Shown here: one piece after another, positions 13,301-21,705 of the stretch
Layout of the letters: each line of letters starts with the position of its first letter
How positions within the stretch are numbered: position 1 is the stretch's first letter
From: Cristatella mucedo
Taxonomy: Eukaryota; Bryozoa; Phylactolaemata; Cristatellidae
Direction: 5' to 3'
DNA length: 64,000 bases
Assembly (NCBI GenBank): GCA_009760855.2
Contig: WPIO01000165.1
Location: 261,501 to 325,500, forward strand
The notes under the pieces: model-generated
What the model was told of the DNA's origin: nothing
Seen by the model: the letters and a program-made list of their open reading frames with translations, nothing else
Database searches by the model: none
Position numbers and translations under genes: made by a program

Positions 13301-15728
13301 TTCTCTCTGCCGCTGTTGTATTGCAGGGTGGAAAATGTCTCCCGATGAAGCCAAGGAGGAGCTTGAAGAGACGCAAGCGGAGCTGAAGAAATACGAGGAT
13401 GAGGTGCGTCATCGGCAGCAGCAGTAGTCAGCAAAAAAATAGAAAAATAGAAAATACTAACTGATTCAGCAGCCTCTTTTGTATAGCGGCAGAAGAGCCT
13501 TGACGGATATCACCACTGCTTGCAGCAGCAATTAAGGATTGCCCACCACAGGATTCGAACCCACGACCTTGGGACCGAGGACACTTAGAGCAACCGCCTT
13601 ACCTAGTGAGCTATCACAACCCACTCAGCTTCAGTGTCGAAGCAGTAGCTGCAGCAGCAGTAGCAGAGTAGCAGCTGCAGCAGTAGCAGCAGCAAGGCAG
13701 TGGAAGCAGCAGTGTCAGCAGCCACCATGGAAGCAGCAGCAGTAGTGATTCGTTTGTGATAGCAACCCCGGCGATCGAAGCTAGCGTGCAGCCGTCACCG
13801 TCACCTGCTGCGCTCGCATCCTTTTTCGTACCACCAGACCTCTCGGCTTCTGGCCTGAGGTCAGGGGCTGCTTCGATCGTCATCGTGCAGGCTGCACCCC
13901 GCAAATATGCCCGGCTCTGGCCTGGGGTGCCAGGTGTAGTCGGCAGAGCTGCGTTTATGACGCCCTCTGCCTGCGGTGCCAGCGGTCAAGAGCCAGCGGT
14001 CACGATTGCTCATGCGTTCTTGTTAACCAGACTTGAGATACGCTGGCAGAGATGATTTTGAGTGTTCAGTTCTCCAATGTCTGAATCATGCTTGGCTTGC
14101 CCATAACTAGTAAGTTGGTTTTATCGTCAAAATCAACTTGAGAAAGTTTGCTGCCATCCAAGTGTGGATTTCAGCAACGTATGCAGCAAGGAAGTTGAGA
14201 GAATTCGATCGTGCTGGAGGGCTGGGAGGGATCAAAGCATAGGGATACAGCTGTGTGTTATCTGCATTAAATTTAAGCCTAGATTGTACTTGGTGATCAC
14301 CTAGGGTCGAGCAAGAGCATAAACAGTGAAAGGAAGCAGATCAAGCATAAGGCCCTGAGGTACCTAGTATTTCAGGTCTTCAGGTTCCTCGGATGTGCCC
14401 TTGTCAGTTCACATCAACACTATGGAGTCTCTCAATGAGATAGAATCTGGTCCATTAAATGCAGTGCCAGTGATGCCCATGCGAGATTAAAGGTGCTCTG
14501 GCTTTCCATCACTGGAGAGGGAGGAGAGACAGGGTGAGAGGGAGACAGGGGGAGAGAGACAGACAGAGACAGACAGGGGGAGAGAGAGAGGGAGAGAGAC
14601 AGAGAGAGATGGACGGACAGACAGAGAGACAAGCAGATTGAGACGATGTAAGGTGGAATTTTGCTCGATTTTGCTGCAGCTCAACACACCGGCCACACAA
14701 GATCCTGAGACCGGGATCATGCGAGGTGGCGGCGGCAGTAGTCTGGCGTCGATGCCTGCTCGCTGGTATCGGCGCTGGGGCCTGCGCCGCTGCATCTCAC
14801 CCGTCTTCCTCGAAGCGGCCACGCTCAACTTTCTGGCCGAATGGGGTGACAGGTCGCAGATCACGGCCATCGTGCTGGCGGCCAGAGAGGTAAATTACAG
14901 TCGATCGGCTGGCTGTAGCTGGGCATACCTAGGCGTGCCTTTCTCCTGCACCTTTCTGAATTCTCCGCCGGTCTGCCCGAGTCTGCCCGCAGGACAGCTG
15001 GAGCTGGTCCTCTCTTGTAGAACGTGGCCGGAGTCATTGTCGGCGGTCTGGCTGGCCACTGCTTCTGTACCGGCTTGGCAGTCCTCGGCGGGCGGCTCGT
15101 AGCCCAGCATCTGTCGATTCGCACGGGTAAGCCCCTCCCCCGTCACCACAGCTGCTGCCGGTTCGAACTTTTGCTTCCTTGGCTCGAGTGCAGTGCCACC
15201 GCCTGTTGCCCCTCTTTTCACGTGCCCTCCTCGATTCGTTCTGCGTGTTCCCGGTGCCATTGGTGCATTTCCCTGTGCGCCGTCGAAAGGAGGTGCTGCG
15301 CTGCTCAAGCAACAGCAGTTTCGTGCAACAGTAGCATCAGTGACCCCTATGGTCGATGATGAGTAGTGGTGAGCATTTTCTGATGCAAAATCGAATGGGG
15401 CAGGTGATATTGAATCCACCATTTTGAGTAACTGAAAGTGTATGCATCATTGGATGCATCGTGCAAGGAACTTAAAAACACGTATTTAGGACAGCATTTA
15501 GTGGGTCCCTGTGATTCGTCCTTCATGTGCTTATGCGTGCTGACACTGTGCATGCTGCCACTAACCACATTTGCATGCTGACCCTGTGCATGTCACCCCT
15601 AACCATATTATTCATTTTGTTTGTTTTTCAAGCATGATTTTACTTACCATTCAATTGCATTTCCCTTTGCAGCAAATGTAAAGCGCCTAGAAAGAGATTT
15701 GAGCTCTCTGAGGGCGCTTTATCAAGTG

Positions 15729-15765
<37 letters not shown>

Positions 15766-17219
15766 GCTCCAATCAAGGCTTCCGTGGCAATTACCTTCGG
15801 AAGGCGGTGAAATATGGCAGCGGATTGGTCAAGGTCTGGGACTGTGCTTCTGTGCCAGATACTTGGCACCATGACGTGAGACGTTTATTCAGAACTGCAC
15901 CATTTATTCAGACCGCTGTAGTGCCTAGTGCAATGAGCCTTTGTGGGGATAGTTTTCTTTTCAAAAAGGGCTAAGAACGAAGCTAAATGGTTAAGGTGCT
16001 CTCACCCCGACCAAGGTCTGGCCGAGGTCGCAGGCTCGAGCCCTGAGTTATATGTGAAGTGCCTGAATAGAGACCAAGTTCTCCTAGGGCGCTGTACAAA
16101 TGAATTATATTATTATTATTATATAAAGCATATTCAATATTTTCTCTGCTTCACTCTCAGCCATTCTCTTAGGGGGCTGTACAAATGAGTTTTATTTTTA
16201 TTATATTAAGCGTATACAATATTTTCTCTGCTTCACTGTTAGCCATACCCCTGACGGAGTGACCCAGTCAATCTTAAGATCTGAACCCCTGGTTGAGTGT
16301 ACTAGGGCTGAAGCTGATGGAACTACTCAAAGCTCAAGCAGAGCAGCTCAAGTTTTGCAGTTTACAGGACGTTTCGAACACGACACATGTTCGCCTGGGC
16401 TTAGTTTGCTCAATGCCCGAGTAGCTGAGATAGGTTATTGATTGTTGCAGCAGTGTAATTTCATGTTACAAATTGATAGGCTTTTACTGAAATTTTGCTT
16501 GCATGCTACATAGGCGGATTTAATTTACTCCACACGGTCACTGCTGGTTGCAGAAACTCATTGTTTTTTTAATACCACTCGGAATTTTTTTGGATCTGAC
16601 GGACATTTTAGGCGCCCTTGCCGATACTTTTGCGCTCTGGTGCATAGCTTGCTAGGCCAGCTTTTTCGGACGAGTTTTTCTAAATCAGCCTTTTGCTCTT
16701 GCTGCTAGCAGACGCCGGGGCGTAGGGCAGAGGGAGGTGGCAACGAGGCGGGCTTTGCATTAGAGAGATCGTGTCGTGGCCACGTGACACGACTGATTAC
16801 GAGGAGCAGCAGCTGCTCCTTAGATGGGAGAAACAGCGGGTTGGACAACTTTCAGAAGGGCGCGCTTGCGCAAGGGACGCACGATTTCTGCCGAAGCAGT
16901 GGCTGCTGCTTGCGGTGCCTCTCCCCCTGCTGTCCAGCAGAATTCCGTCTGCTCTCAAACCGGCAGCTCGTCCGATGGCAGCTCGGAGGCCCTTAGCCCT
17001 TTTCCACGTGATCTGCGGAGTAGGAGCTCGCGGTCTGCTGCAGAGCCACGTGGCCTACGTTCTGTTACCGAAGGCTGCCTACCATGCAGCGATGGAGAGC
17101 AGGAGTTGCACATTGTAAAGCAGCTCACTTTTATGTGCGTTCACTTTGCAGTCACTCTAATCGGAGGTGTCGTGTTCCTCGTGTTCGCCGTGTCGGTGTT
17201 CTTCATACCGCCAGGATAA
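3333..17219 (+). CDS. TMEM165: TMEM165 / Gdt1-family (UPF0016) Golgi cation exchanger, complete seven-exon gene
   Basis: Seven exons join to 960 bases, 319 residues plus stop: 3333-3521, 12612-12822, 13031-13129, 13327-13403, 14680-14889, 15021-15126 and 17152-17219. All junctions are GT-AG and all phases match. Residues 1-26 look like a signal peptide, followed by an Ala/Gly/Pro-rich lumenal stretch. The two family signatures are intact: ELGDKT at about 97-102 and EWGDRS at about 246-251. Between them lies the charged loop (MSPDEAKEELEETQAEL). Length is close to the human protein (324). The family exchanges Mn2+ or Ca2+ for H+ in the Golgi and supports glycosylation; in human it is a congenital disorder of glycosylation gene. 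Start chosen because the ATG opens the signal peptide. Intron 1 (9.1 kb) holds most of the inserted retroelements. Identity is firm; activity is inferred from the family. Confidence 0.93.
3522..4397 (+). other. Start of TMEM165 intron 1
   Basis: Mostly unique sequence. Positions 4303-4397 recur inverted at about 7117-7215. Confidence 0.5.
4398..4680 (-). mobile_element. L2-type LINE linker fragment carrying a minisatellite
   Basis: Matches the LINE region upstream of the reverse transcriptase seen at 6700-6950 and, more distantly, 42.8-43.0 kb (for example GACAGTG.GAATAGGGTC). Confidence 0.6.
4531..4638 (+). repeat. 22-bp minisatellite, about five units
   Basis: Unit GGTGCTGCACGGATAGACAT plus GG. 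The paralogous LINE piece at 6838-6880 has only about two units, so the array expanded inside this copy. Confidence 0.85.
4766..4827 (+). repeat. Two tandem perfect hairpins
   Basis: CTTGTAGGAGT and its reverse complement ACTCCTACAAG flank GGAGACG, and the whole unit is repeated once in tandem. Confidence 0.8.
4930..6245 (-). mobile_element. L2-type LINE, decayed
   Basis: 3' tail at 4930-5010, C-terminal ORF remnant at 5151-5486, then reverse-transcriptase remnants up to 6245 with frameshifts. Confidence 0.8.
6246..6950 (-). mobile_element. Second L2-type LINE fragment (C-terminus joined to linker region)
   Basis: Begins with the 3' UTR motif (CATAAAGGACGAATCACAGG), jumps to the 5' part of the reverse transcriptase at about 6480 and continues into the linker, so the middle is deleted. 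Confidence 0.7.
7270..7370 (+). mobile_element. SINE-1 3' half
   Basis: Contains CACTGCAAGCGGTGGTGATA and GCCGTAAAGGCTCTTCTG, as in full SINE-1 copies. Confidence 0.65.
7371..8209. other. No gene seen (TMEM165 intron 1)
   Basis: Includes an irregular ATGATCGTCGT-type repeat at 7580-7690. No supported feature otherwise. Confidence 0.45.
8210..8750 (+). mobile_element. Second LINE family fragment
   Basis: Encodes ELLLIGHPKRVAG and PSPRARNVAVVFDNCLNFNS, typical of the post-YADD region of Rex/CR1-like reverse transcriptases. It is interrupted at 8751 and resumes at 9426. Confidence 0.65.
8751..9425 (-). mobile_element. L2-type LINE inserted in the second-family LINE
   Basis: (AAT)n at about 8753-8776, 3' tail, and a 124-codon C-terminal frame (9002-9376). 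Nested insertion shows it is younger than its host element. Confidence 0.85.
9426..9880 (+). mobile_element. Second LINE family, continuation and 3' end
   Basis: Encodes NDLAPPYLAELLHQFHPPRA and a GPSLWNSHPRF block, and ends in the CTCTCCTG-CGTAACACC 3' region shared with 18370-18740. Confidence 0.65.
9881..10278. other. AT-rich intronic sequence, no gene seen
   Basis: Contains an AT-rich run at 10110-10200. Confidence 0.45.
10279..10515 (-). mobile_element. L2-type LINE 3' tail
   Basis: (AAT)n followed by the 3' UTR read in reverse. Confidence 0.75.
10516..10957. other. Intron 1 sequence with faint LINE similarity
   Basis: A few short similarities to LINE linker sequence near 10590-10680; no supported gene. 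Confidence 0.3.
10958..12550 (-). mobile_element. L2-type LINE, 5'-truncated, with complete 3' UTR and (ATT)n tail
   Basis: The longest and best-preserved copy; read on the minus strand it runs from the reverse transcriptase to GCGCCTAGAAAGAGATTAAG and an (ATT)n tail at about 10958-10975. Its 5' break is about 62 bases from the acceptor of TMEM165 exon 2. Confidence 0.88.
11189..12550 (-). CDS. L2/CR1-clade LINE reverse transcriptase, intact C-terminal 453 codons
   Basis: Open without stop or frameshift from the truncated 5' end to the natural stop. Motifs in order: NYRPVSLLPFLSKTLE (5-20), FQSGFRANHSTESALL (40-55), catalytic VLLDLSAAFDTIDH (74-87), GVPQGSVLGP (134-143), the YADD active site in FHFYADDTQLY (165-175), LGVIFQ, then the thumb and C-terminal LHWLPV..RIDFKVL and KAWNSLPTCVR. 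The endonuclease and N-terminal part are missing, so the copy is dead on its own. The intact frame suggests recent insertion into TMEM165 intron 1, antisense to it. Confidence 0.88.
   Translation of the reverse strand: MNLSNYRPVSLLPFLSKTLERVVADQLNSYIETSHLASKFQSGFRANHSTESALLRVYNDLLRNADMGRVSLLVLLDLSAAFDTIDHKVLLERLSSRLGITGTALQWFRSYLSGRLQSIDVNGQRSSEVPLKYGVPQGSVLGPVLFTVYTLPLADVIAKHNLGFHFYADDTQLYLCFDPSQPSSTSNSLNSLAACIDDIRTWMAANFLKLNDDKTNLLVMGKPSVIQKLERLTLKIGSASISPVESARNLGVIFQSDLSLDDHISSTVKSAYFQLHSIAKIRACLDKDTTSNLVHAFVTSRLDFCNSLLTGLPACAIRRLQLVQNSAARLVCRERRSCHVTPLLADLHWLPVRQRIDFKVLSLTFRSLHSMAPAYLSDILSNQAKHRTTRFSESNSLEIPRTNLKSFGDNAFSSYAPKAWNSLPTCVRTSPDLTTFKRNLKTHLFRTAFSGSL
12612..12822 (+). CDS. TMEM165: TMEM165 exon 2 (first ion-binding motif)
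   Basis: Acceptor ATCTCGTTTCAG, phase 0; donor CCG|GTAAGG leaves phase 1. Encodes GGFVHAFVASLSMILVSELG and the following DKTFF..AAIMAMKYSR, the most conserved part of the family. The acceptor lies about 60 bp from the truncated end of an antisense LINE. Confidence 0.93.
13031..13129 (+). CDS. TMEM165: TMEM165 exon 3
   Basis: Acceptor GCGCTTTTCAG completes the phase-1 codon as Ala. Encodes LFGYAAVLIPRAITYYASSA and then the helix ending KMLREG. Donor AAG|GTGAGC, phase 1. Confidence 0.92.
13327..13403 (+). CDS. TMEM165: TMEM165 exon 4 (acidic cytosolic loop)
   Basis: Acceptor GTTGTATTGCAG; encodes GWKMSPDEAKEELEETQAEL then KKYEDE. Donor GAG|GTGCGT, phase 0. Corresponds to the charged loop between the two transmembrane halves. 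Confidence 0.9.
13475..13622 (-). mobile_element. SINE-1 (tRNA-derived) in TMEM165 intron 4
   Basis: Reverse strand carries a B-box-like GGTTCGAATCC and an A-box-like region. Not a functional tRNA: no acceptor stem or clean cloverleaf. Confidence 0.75.
13623..14029 (+). other. TMEM165 intron 4, GCA-rich part
   Basis: An AGCAGC-rich run at 13635-13745, then unique sequence. Open frames here are considered chance. Confidence 0.45.
14030..14510 (-). mobile_element. L2-type LINE reverse-transcriptase fragment
   Basis: Diverged copy of the LINE reverse-transcriptase region, antisense in TMEM165 intron 4, with broken frames. Confidence 0.7.
14511..14635 (+). repeat. GA/GACA-rich microsatellite
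   Basis: Irregular (GA)n, GACA and GGGAGA units just before TMEM165 exon 5. Confidence 0.85.
14680..14889 (+). CDS. TMEM165: TMEM165 exon 5 (second ion-binding motif)
   Basis: Acceptor CGATTTTGCTGCAG, phase 0 in and out, donor GAG|GTAAAT. A variable linker precedes RRCISPVFLEAATLNFLAEW and GDRSQITAIVLAARE, the second conserved repeat half. Confidence 0.92.
15021..15126 (+). CDS. TMEM165: TMEM165 exon 6
   Basis: Acceptor TCCTCTCTTGTAG, phase 0; encodes NVAGVIVGGLAGHCFCTGLA and then VLGGRLVAQHLSIRT. Donor ACGG|GTAAGC leaves phase 1. Confidence 0.91.
15127..15469 (+). other. TMEM165 intron 6, first part
   Basis: Pyrimidine-rich unique sequence; no element recognised. Confidence 0.45.
15470..15770 (+). 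mobile_element. L2-type LINE 3' end
   Basis: Complete 3' UTR ending in (ATT)n at 15731-15764, in TMEM165 intron 6. Confidence 0.85.
15965..16130 (+). mobile_element. SINE-2 (tRNA-derived, L2-like 3' tail)
   Basis: TGGTTAAGGTGCTC (A-box region) and GGCTCGAGCCC (B-box region) precede a tail AAGTTCTCCTAGGGCGCTG and (ATT)n that parallels the LINE tail. Confidence 0.8.
16131..17151 (+). other. TMEM165 intron 6, last part
   Basis: A second partial copy of the SINE-2 tail at 16160-16200, then unique sequence that becomes GC-rich from 16700. Confidence 0.4.
17152..17219 (+). CDS. TMEM165: TMEM165 exon 7 (last membrane helix and stop)
   Basis: Acceptor TTCACTTTGCAG completes Val and continues TLIGGVVFLVFAVSVFFIPP, then Gly and TAA at 17217-17219. 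Matches the C-terminal helix of the family. Confidence 0.9.
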
Positions 17220-17497
17220 GCTCGAGCCACCCGTTCGCCGCCCACCCGGATCTTCCTCCACCGCCCGAAGCACATAGCTTCTTAGTCGGACCCGGTCGGC
17301 GAGGCCTGCTGCTGGTGCTGCCACCTCCGTGCCTGCAGCTGCCGGCGGCTGCCGGTTCGGAAACAGTGTTCTCTTGGTCTCCGTGGTAACCGTGCGCCGC
17401 CCCCGGCCTCTTCTCACAGAACAAAGGAACGGTGAACCCGGTTGGCGCTGCTGCTGCCGGCGGCGAGGGCTGCCGGCGGCGAGGGCTGCCGAAAGCT

Positions 17498-17551
<54 letters not shown>
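17498..17551 (+). repeat. (GA)n microsatellite in TMEM165 3' flank
   Basis: Pure GA run, preceded by a tandem GGCGAGGGCTGCC repeat. Confidence 0.95.
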
Positions 17552-17553
<2 letters not shown>

Positions 17554-17813
17554 GTAGGTAGCAGTTTTTTTTGCACATGCATCGTCAGTAGTTCCCGAGC
17601 CGCCCAGCCGTGCATCTGTCGCCATTCGCATCTCCATCTCTGCTGCTGCTGCCGCCGTGCAGCACCTCCGGAGCTGCCGCAGGTTGCCGCGACGAGTGGC
17701 CTACGCTTCCCGGACACTGTTGCTGCACCTTGCGCGCGCATCAGTTGGCAATTCCGGTTCGCATGCTCTGCTTGGTCTCGGCCGCTGCTCGAGTCTGCTC
17801 AAGCGAAGCACTT

Positions 17814-17857
17814 CGTCGGAGTCTGAGTCGCTCGCGCGAGCGACTCAGACTCCGACG
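17814..17857. repeat. 44-bp perfect palindrome
   Basis: Arms GTCGGAGTCTGAGTCG and CGACTCAGACTCCGAC join at CTCGCGCGAG with no spacer; the next outer base pair also matches. Confidence 0.9.
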
Positions 17858-18369
17858 CTCGAGGCCGCTCCGCGCTCGAGGCCGCCGTCCGCCAGCCAGC
17901 CACTGTGTGTCGCCCACGCGAGAGCGCTCCGAGGCGTCCGTCCTCCGACGGCCGGGAATGCGGAATTGTTGCAACTTCAAGAATTCGATGCGCCTTAGAG
18001 GGCGGCCGTTGGTGTGGCATTTTGTGAGACGTGCTCATCGAAACATGGTCCGCGCCTGTATATTTGCCTAGCTGCCTCATCTCTGTTGGACCACTGCTTT
18101 TCGTCCGTAACACGCGGCTGCTAATTATAATGGCTGCAGCTGTCTTTGCATCTCTGCCTTCGCTGCCAGGCAACCGGCCTTGCTTAGCGTGAGCTGCCAT
18201 CGTACGACCGTGCCGAACCTCGTTACTACTGGCAAGTATCCCGTCCCCGTTCGTACAGCGAGTCCACGAGCATGGCTGGCGGAGTGCTGCAAGGTGGTAC
18301 TCGTCTGCAACTATTCTCGCGCTGTTTGCCTGTCCAGACTTGCTGCTCGACTCGAACCGGCGATAAGAG

Positions 18370-18740
18370 CCGTTTAGTGGGAACACCTCGAATAAATGGG
18401 CAATTCCTTTGCTTAAAGACCGTTGGCAACAGAAGCTTTAGCCTTGCAGGTCCTAGACTGTGGAACTCGCTTCCACAATTCTTACGAAACGACAACTACT
18501 CTCCTACTGCCGACTATGGCTCATTATTTTCAGCGATCCTGAGGTGCTACTTCTATGCTACTCACTACCTCAACTGCTCTCCTTACTCTGCTATGCTTCT
18601 CACTTTCTCTTTGTTGCGTGAGACGAAGTCTGTTGAAAACCGAATGCGTACCGAAAGGCTGTGAGTACGCTATACAAAACTCTCCTGTGTAACACCCACA
18701 TAGTCTTTGTGGCTTTGGGGAGTTACAGACGGAGATATAT
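18370..18740 (+). mobile_element. Second LINE family C-terminus and 3' end
   Basis: Encodes FSLAGPRLWNSLPQFLRNDN and shares its downstream sequence with 9600-9900. Confidence 0.7.
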
Positions 18741-18748
18741 GCATTCAA

Positions 18749-18845
18749 TTCAATTGTATGGGTGCCCTAAGATTACCTTATCTCTGTCCGTGCCCTTTGC
18801 GTACGCCAGAGGGCTCGAGCCCACGACCTTGGTCGTGGTTAGATG
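18749..18845 (-). mobile_element. SINE-2 fragment
   Basis: Reverse copy of the B-box region (GGGCTCGAGCCC context) and of the tail. Confidence 0.55.
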
Positions 18846-18907
18846 GGAGCAAATCGGATGCCGGCAAACCCGAACTGCCGTCGGCTTGTTGTAGGAACAA
18901 AGCGAAA

Positions 18908-19275
18908 CTGATTTAGGTATTTGTTTATTGCTAGCTCGTGCGAATCCCAGGTCCTAAAGAAATGAGATTATTTGGCTGCCCAGCAGTCCGAAAGGCTCTG
19001 AAATGTCTGGGGGTACATCTTGAGCCAACCCCCCTTAAGATGCTTAGATTTTCGGACCAGTAACGGGAAGCCCGCCATGCTTCGAGGAAGTGGCAAGTCG
19101 TACGTTTAGTCTCGTTTCTGCTTTTCCGGGACTTGCCACTTCCTCGAAGCATGGCGGGCTTCGCTCAAGATGTACCCCAGACATTTCAGAGCCTTTCGGA
19201 CTGCTGGGCAGCCAAGTAATTTCATTTCCTTAGGACCTGGGATTCGCACGAGCTAGCAATAAACAAATATAAAAC
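18908..19275. mobile_element. Foldback / MITE-like element with long terminal inverted repeats
   Basis: The outer arm (TTTGTTTATTGCTAGCTCGT) recurs inverted at 19245-19271. Homology continues inward through CCGAAAGGCTCTGAAATGTC and AGGAAGTGGCAAGTC to a short loop at 19099-19128. The left arm has an extra segment at about 19027-19062. No transposase frame inside. Confidence 0.85.
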
Positions 19276-19394
19276 AAATCGCTAGTGCTGCGACATCGAT
19301 TTTCTTACCAGGCAAAGAAACGTGCACATTGACTGTTTAAGCGGCATCTGGGGCGATATCTGGCTTCCAACCCCAGTTGCCATTTTCGGCGATA

Positions 19395-19833
19395 ATAATG
19401 TAATAATAATAGTACATTTGTATAGGGCCCTCAGAGAACTTAATCTCTTTCTAGGCACTTTGCATTTGCTGCAAAAGAAGCATGATCGAATGGTTATTGG
19501 TAGCATGCTTAATGTCAACAAGCATAACATGGTTAGAGGGCACATGCACAGGGTCAGCACGAAAATATGGTCAGTGGCAGCATGCGAAGTGCCAGCACAC
19601 ATAAGCACAGAAAGGACGAATCACATGGATCCACTAAATGCTCTGATAAATGGATGCATTTTAGCTTCTTTTCAAATGTCAAGTCAGGGGGTGTCGCAAC
19701 GCCAGTCGGCAGTGAGTTCCAGGCTCGGCGAGCATACGAAATAGAGACAGTCTCCAAAGGATTGGACGTTCGTACGAGGTGTGGGTAAACGGTACGATTC
19801 AGATAAGCGGGTCGATGAATTGCTTGATTAGAA
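19395..19833 (-). mobile_element. L2-type LINE C-terminus and 3' tail
   Basis: Read in reverse: C-terminal frame remnant then 3' UTR and (ATT)n. It abuts a + oriented copy. Confidence 0.8.
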
Positions 19834-20632
19834 ATAGCTAACTTACTAGTTATGGGCAAACCCAGTGTGATTCAGAAATTGGAAAGGCTGACGCTCAAAG
19901 TTGGCTCTTCCAGCATATCTCCCGTTGAATCAGCTCGAAATCTAGGTGTCATGTTCCAAAGTGACCTTTCGTTCGACGACCACTCCAGCTCCACAATAGC
20001 TACATAACATTGCTAAAATTCGGGCTTGTTTAGATAAAGATACCACGTCTAAGTTGGTCCATGCCTTTAGGACATCCCGTCTTGACTTCTGTAACCCACT
20101 GCTTGCTGGCATACCGGCAGGTGCAATCAGGCGACTACAGCTGGTGCAAAACTCCGAAGCTAGGCTTGTCTGTCGTGAGCGTAGCAGTTGACACATCACA
20201 CCACTTCTCGCCGACTTACACTGGCTCCCAGTCAACCAACGCATCGACTTCAAGGTTTTATCGCTCACTTTTAGGTCACTTCATTTTTGGCTCCAGCCTA
20301 TCTCTCAGATGTACTCCCCCACCAGGCCAAGCATCGTACCACCCGCTTTTCGGAAACCCAACAGTTTACCACTACCTCGTACAAACCTCAAATCCTTTGG
20401 AGACCGTGCATTTAGTTCGTATGCTCCCAAAGCCTGAAACTCCCTCCCGACCTGCGTCAGAACATCCTCTGACTTGACCACATTATAAAAAACTTAAAAA
20501 CACGTATTTAGGACAGCATTTAGTAGGTCCCTGTGATTCGTCCTTCATGTGCTTATGAGTGCTGACGCTGTGCATGCTGCCACTAACCACACTCTCATGC
20601 TGACCCTGTGCATGTCACCCCTAACGAGCATC
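19834..20632 (+). mobile_element. L2-type LINE, head-to-head with the preceding copy
   Basis: Starts in the LLVMGKPSVIQKLERLTLK block and runs into the 3' UTR; one deletion near 19985 and frameshifts. Confidence 0.8.
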
Positions 20633-21221
20633 CACAACTATTGAGTACTGACATGGTTCGAACAGATGTAAGGGATCGACCTGGTTCAAAGGAAACTGTT
20701 GTCTGATAAATAAGCAATTAAAAAACTGTTGAATTATTTATTATTATGTGTTACTTTCTTGGCTCTCAAGTTTTCCAAACGTATGTACTAAATTGAGCAA
20801 ATTCTCGCCGCAATGAAAACGTTTTTGTGCATACCAATCACCATTTCACCGATCACCGTGGATTTTGGCTTCTCATTCGTTTGCCAACGCTTCCAAAGCA
20901 GTTTTATTTATGGCCCTTATGATTAGGAGCACGTGGTCGGTTGATTTCCAGCTATCAATTTCACGCATAGTTTCAAACCAGGTCCAGCCTACATCTGGCC
21001 ATGCACAACACAAGAAGTCTACCACCTTAAAAAGTTACGAACTAGTGTTAGAGCTAGTGCTAGACAGTCAGTGAAAGGAATTTTACAAAGTGAGACACAC
21101 CCACTTCCAAACATTCCAACTTCGCTGTGTTTCGATGGTGCTAATAAAAACTAACCATAGAAAATCGCGATTGCTACCGAACTCACCTGAAACCACGAAA
21201 CAAACGTACTCACCACCCGGA
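20633..21221. other. No gene seen
   Basis: AT-rich unique sequence. Confidence 0.45.
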
Positions 21222-21330
21222 ATAATAATAATAATAATAATATTGCACTTGATAAAGCGCCCTCAGAGAACTTAATCTCTTTCTAGGCGCTTTACATTTG
21301 CTGCAAAGTGATACGCAATAGAATAGAATA
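21222..21330 (-). mobile_element. L2-type LINE 3' tail
   Basis: (AAT)n then the reversed tail; near-identical to 10958-11065. Confidence 0.8.
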
Positions 21331-21529
21331 AAAGCCACCAAACAGGTGATTTTAGCTCGTTTCTGCAACCTGTTAGGCTAATCTAATTGAAGCAGGCACA
21401 ATCTGCTGCATTGACTTATTCGTCAGATTATCCAACCTAAAAGTCACGTTTTTCGGCCTGATTTTGTAAACCTCTGCAACAATCAAGATTTGTGGATTCC
21501 CAGGATGCGTGGATATTTCGGGCCTGCTT

Positions 21530-21705
21530 TATATTTGTATAGCGCACTAAGGTTAGCTGACTAAACAGCCTCATTATACTGCTGCAGAAGAGCCTTAGCG
21601 GCTTTGACCAGTGCTTTAAGTGGAGAATTAAGGATCGACTACAGCAGGAATCGAACCCACGACCTGGGTCGTGAAGAGCGAGCACCTTCCCCTGGGTTAA
21701 TGGTC
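21530..21705 (-). mobile_element. SINE-1
   Basis: Reverse copy with GGAATCGAACCCACGACC and the internal GCAGAAGAGCCTTAGCGG. Confidence 0.75.
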
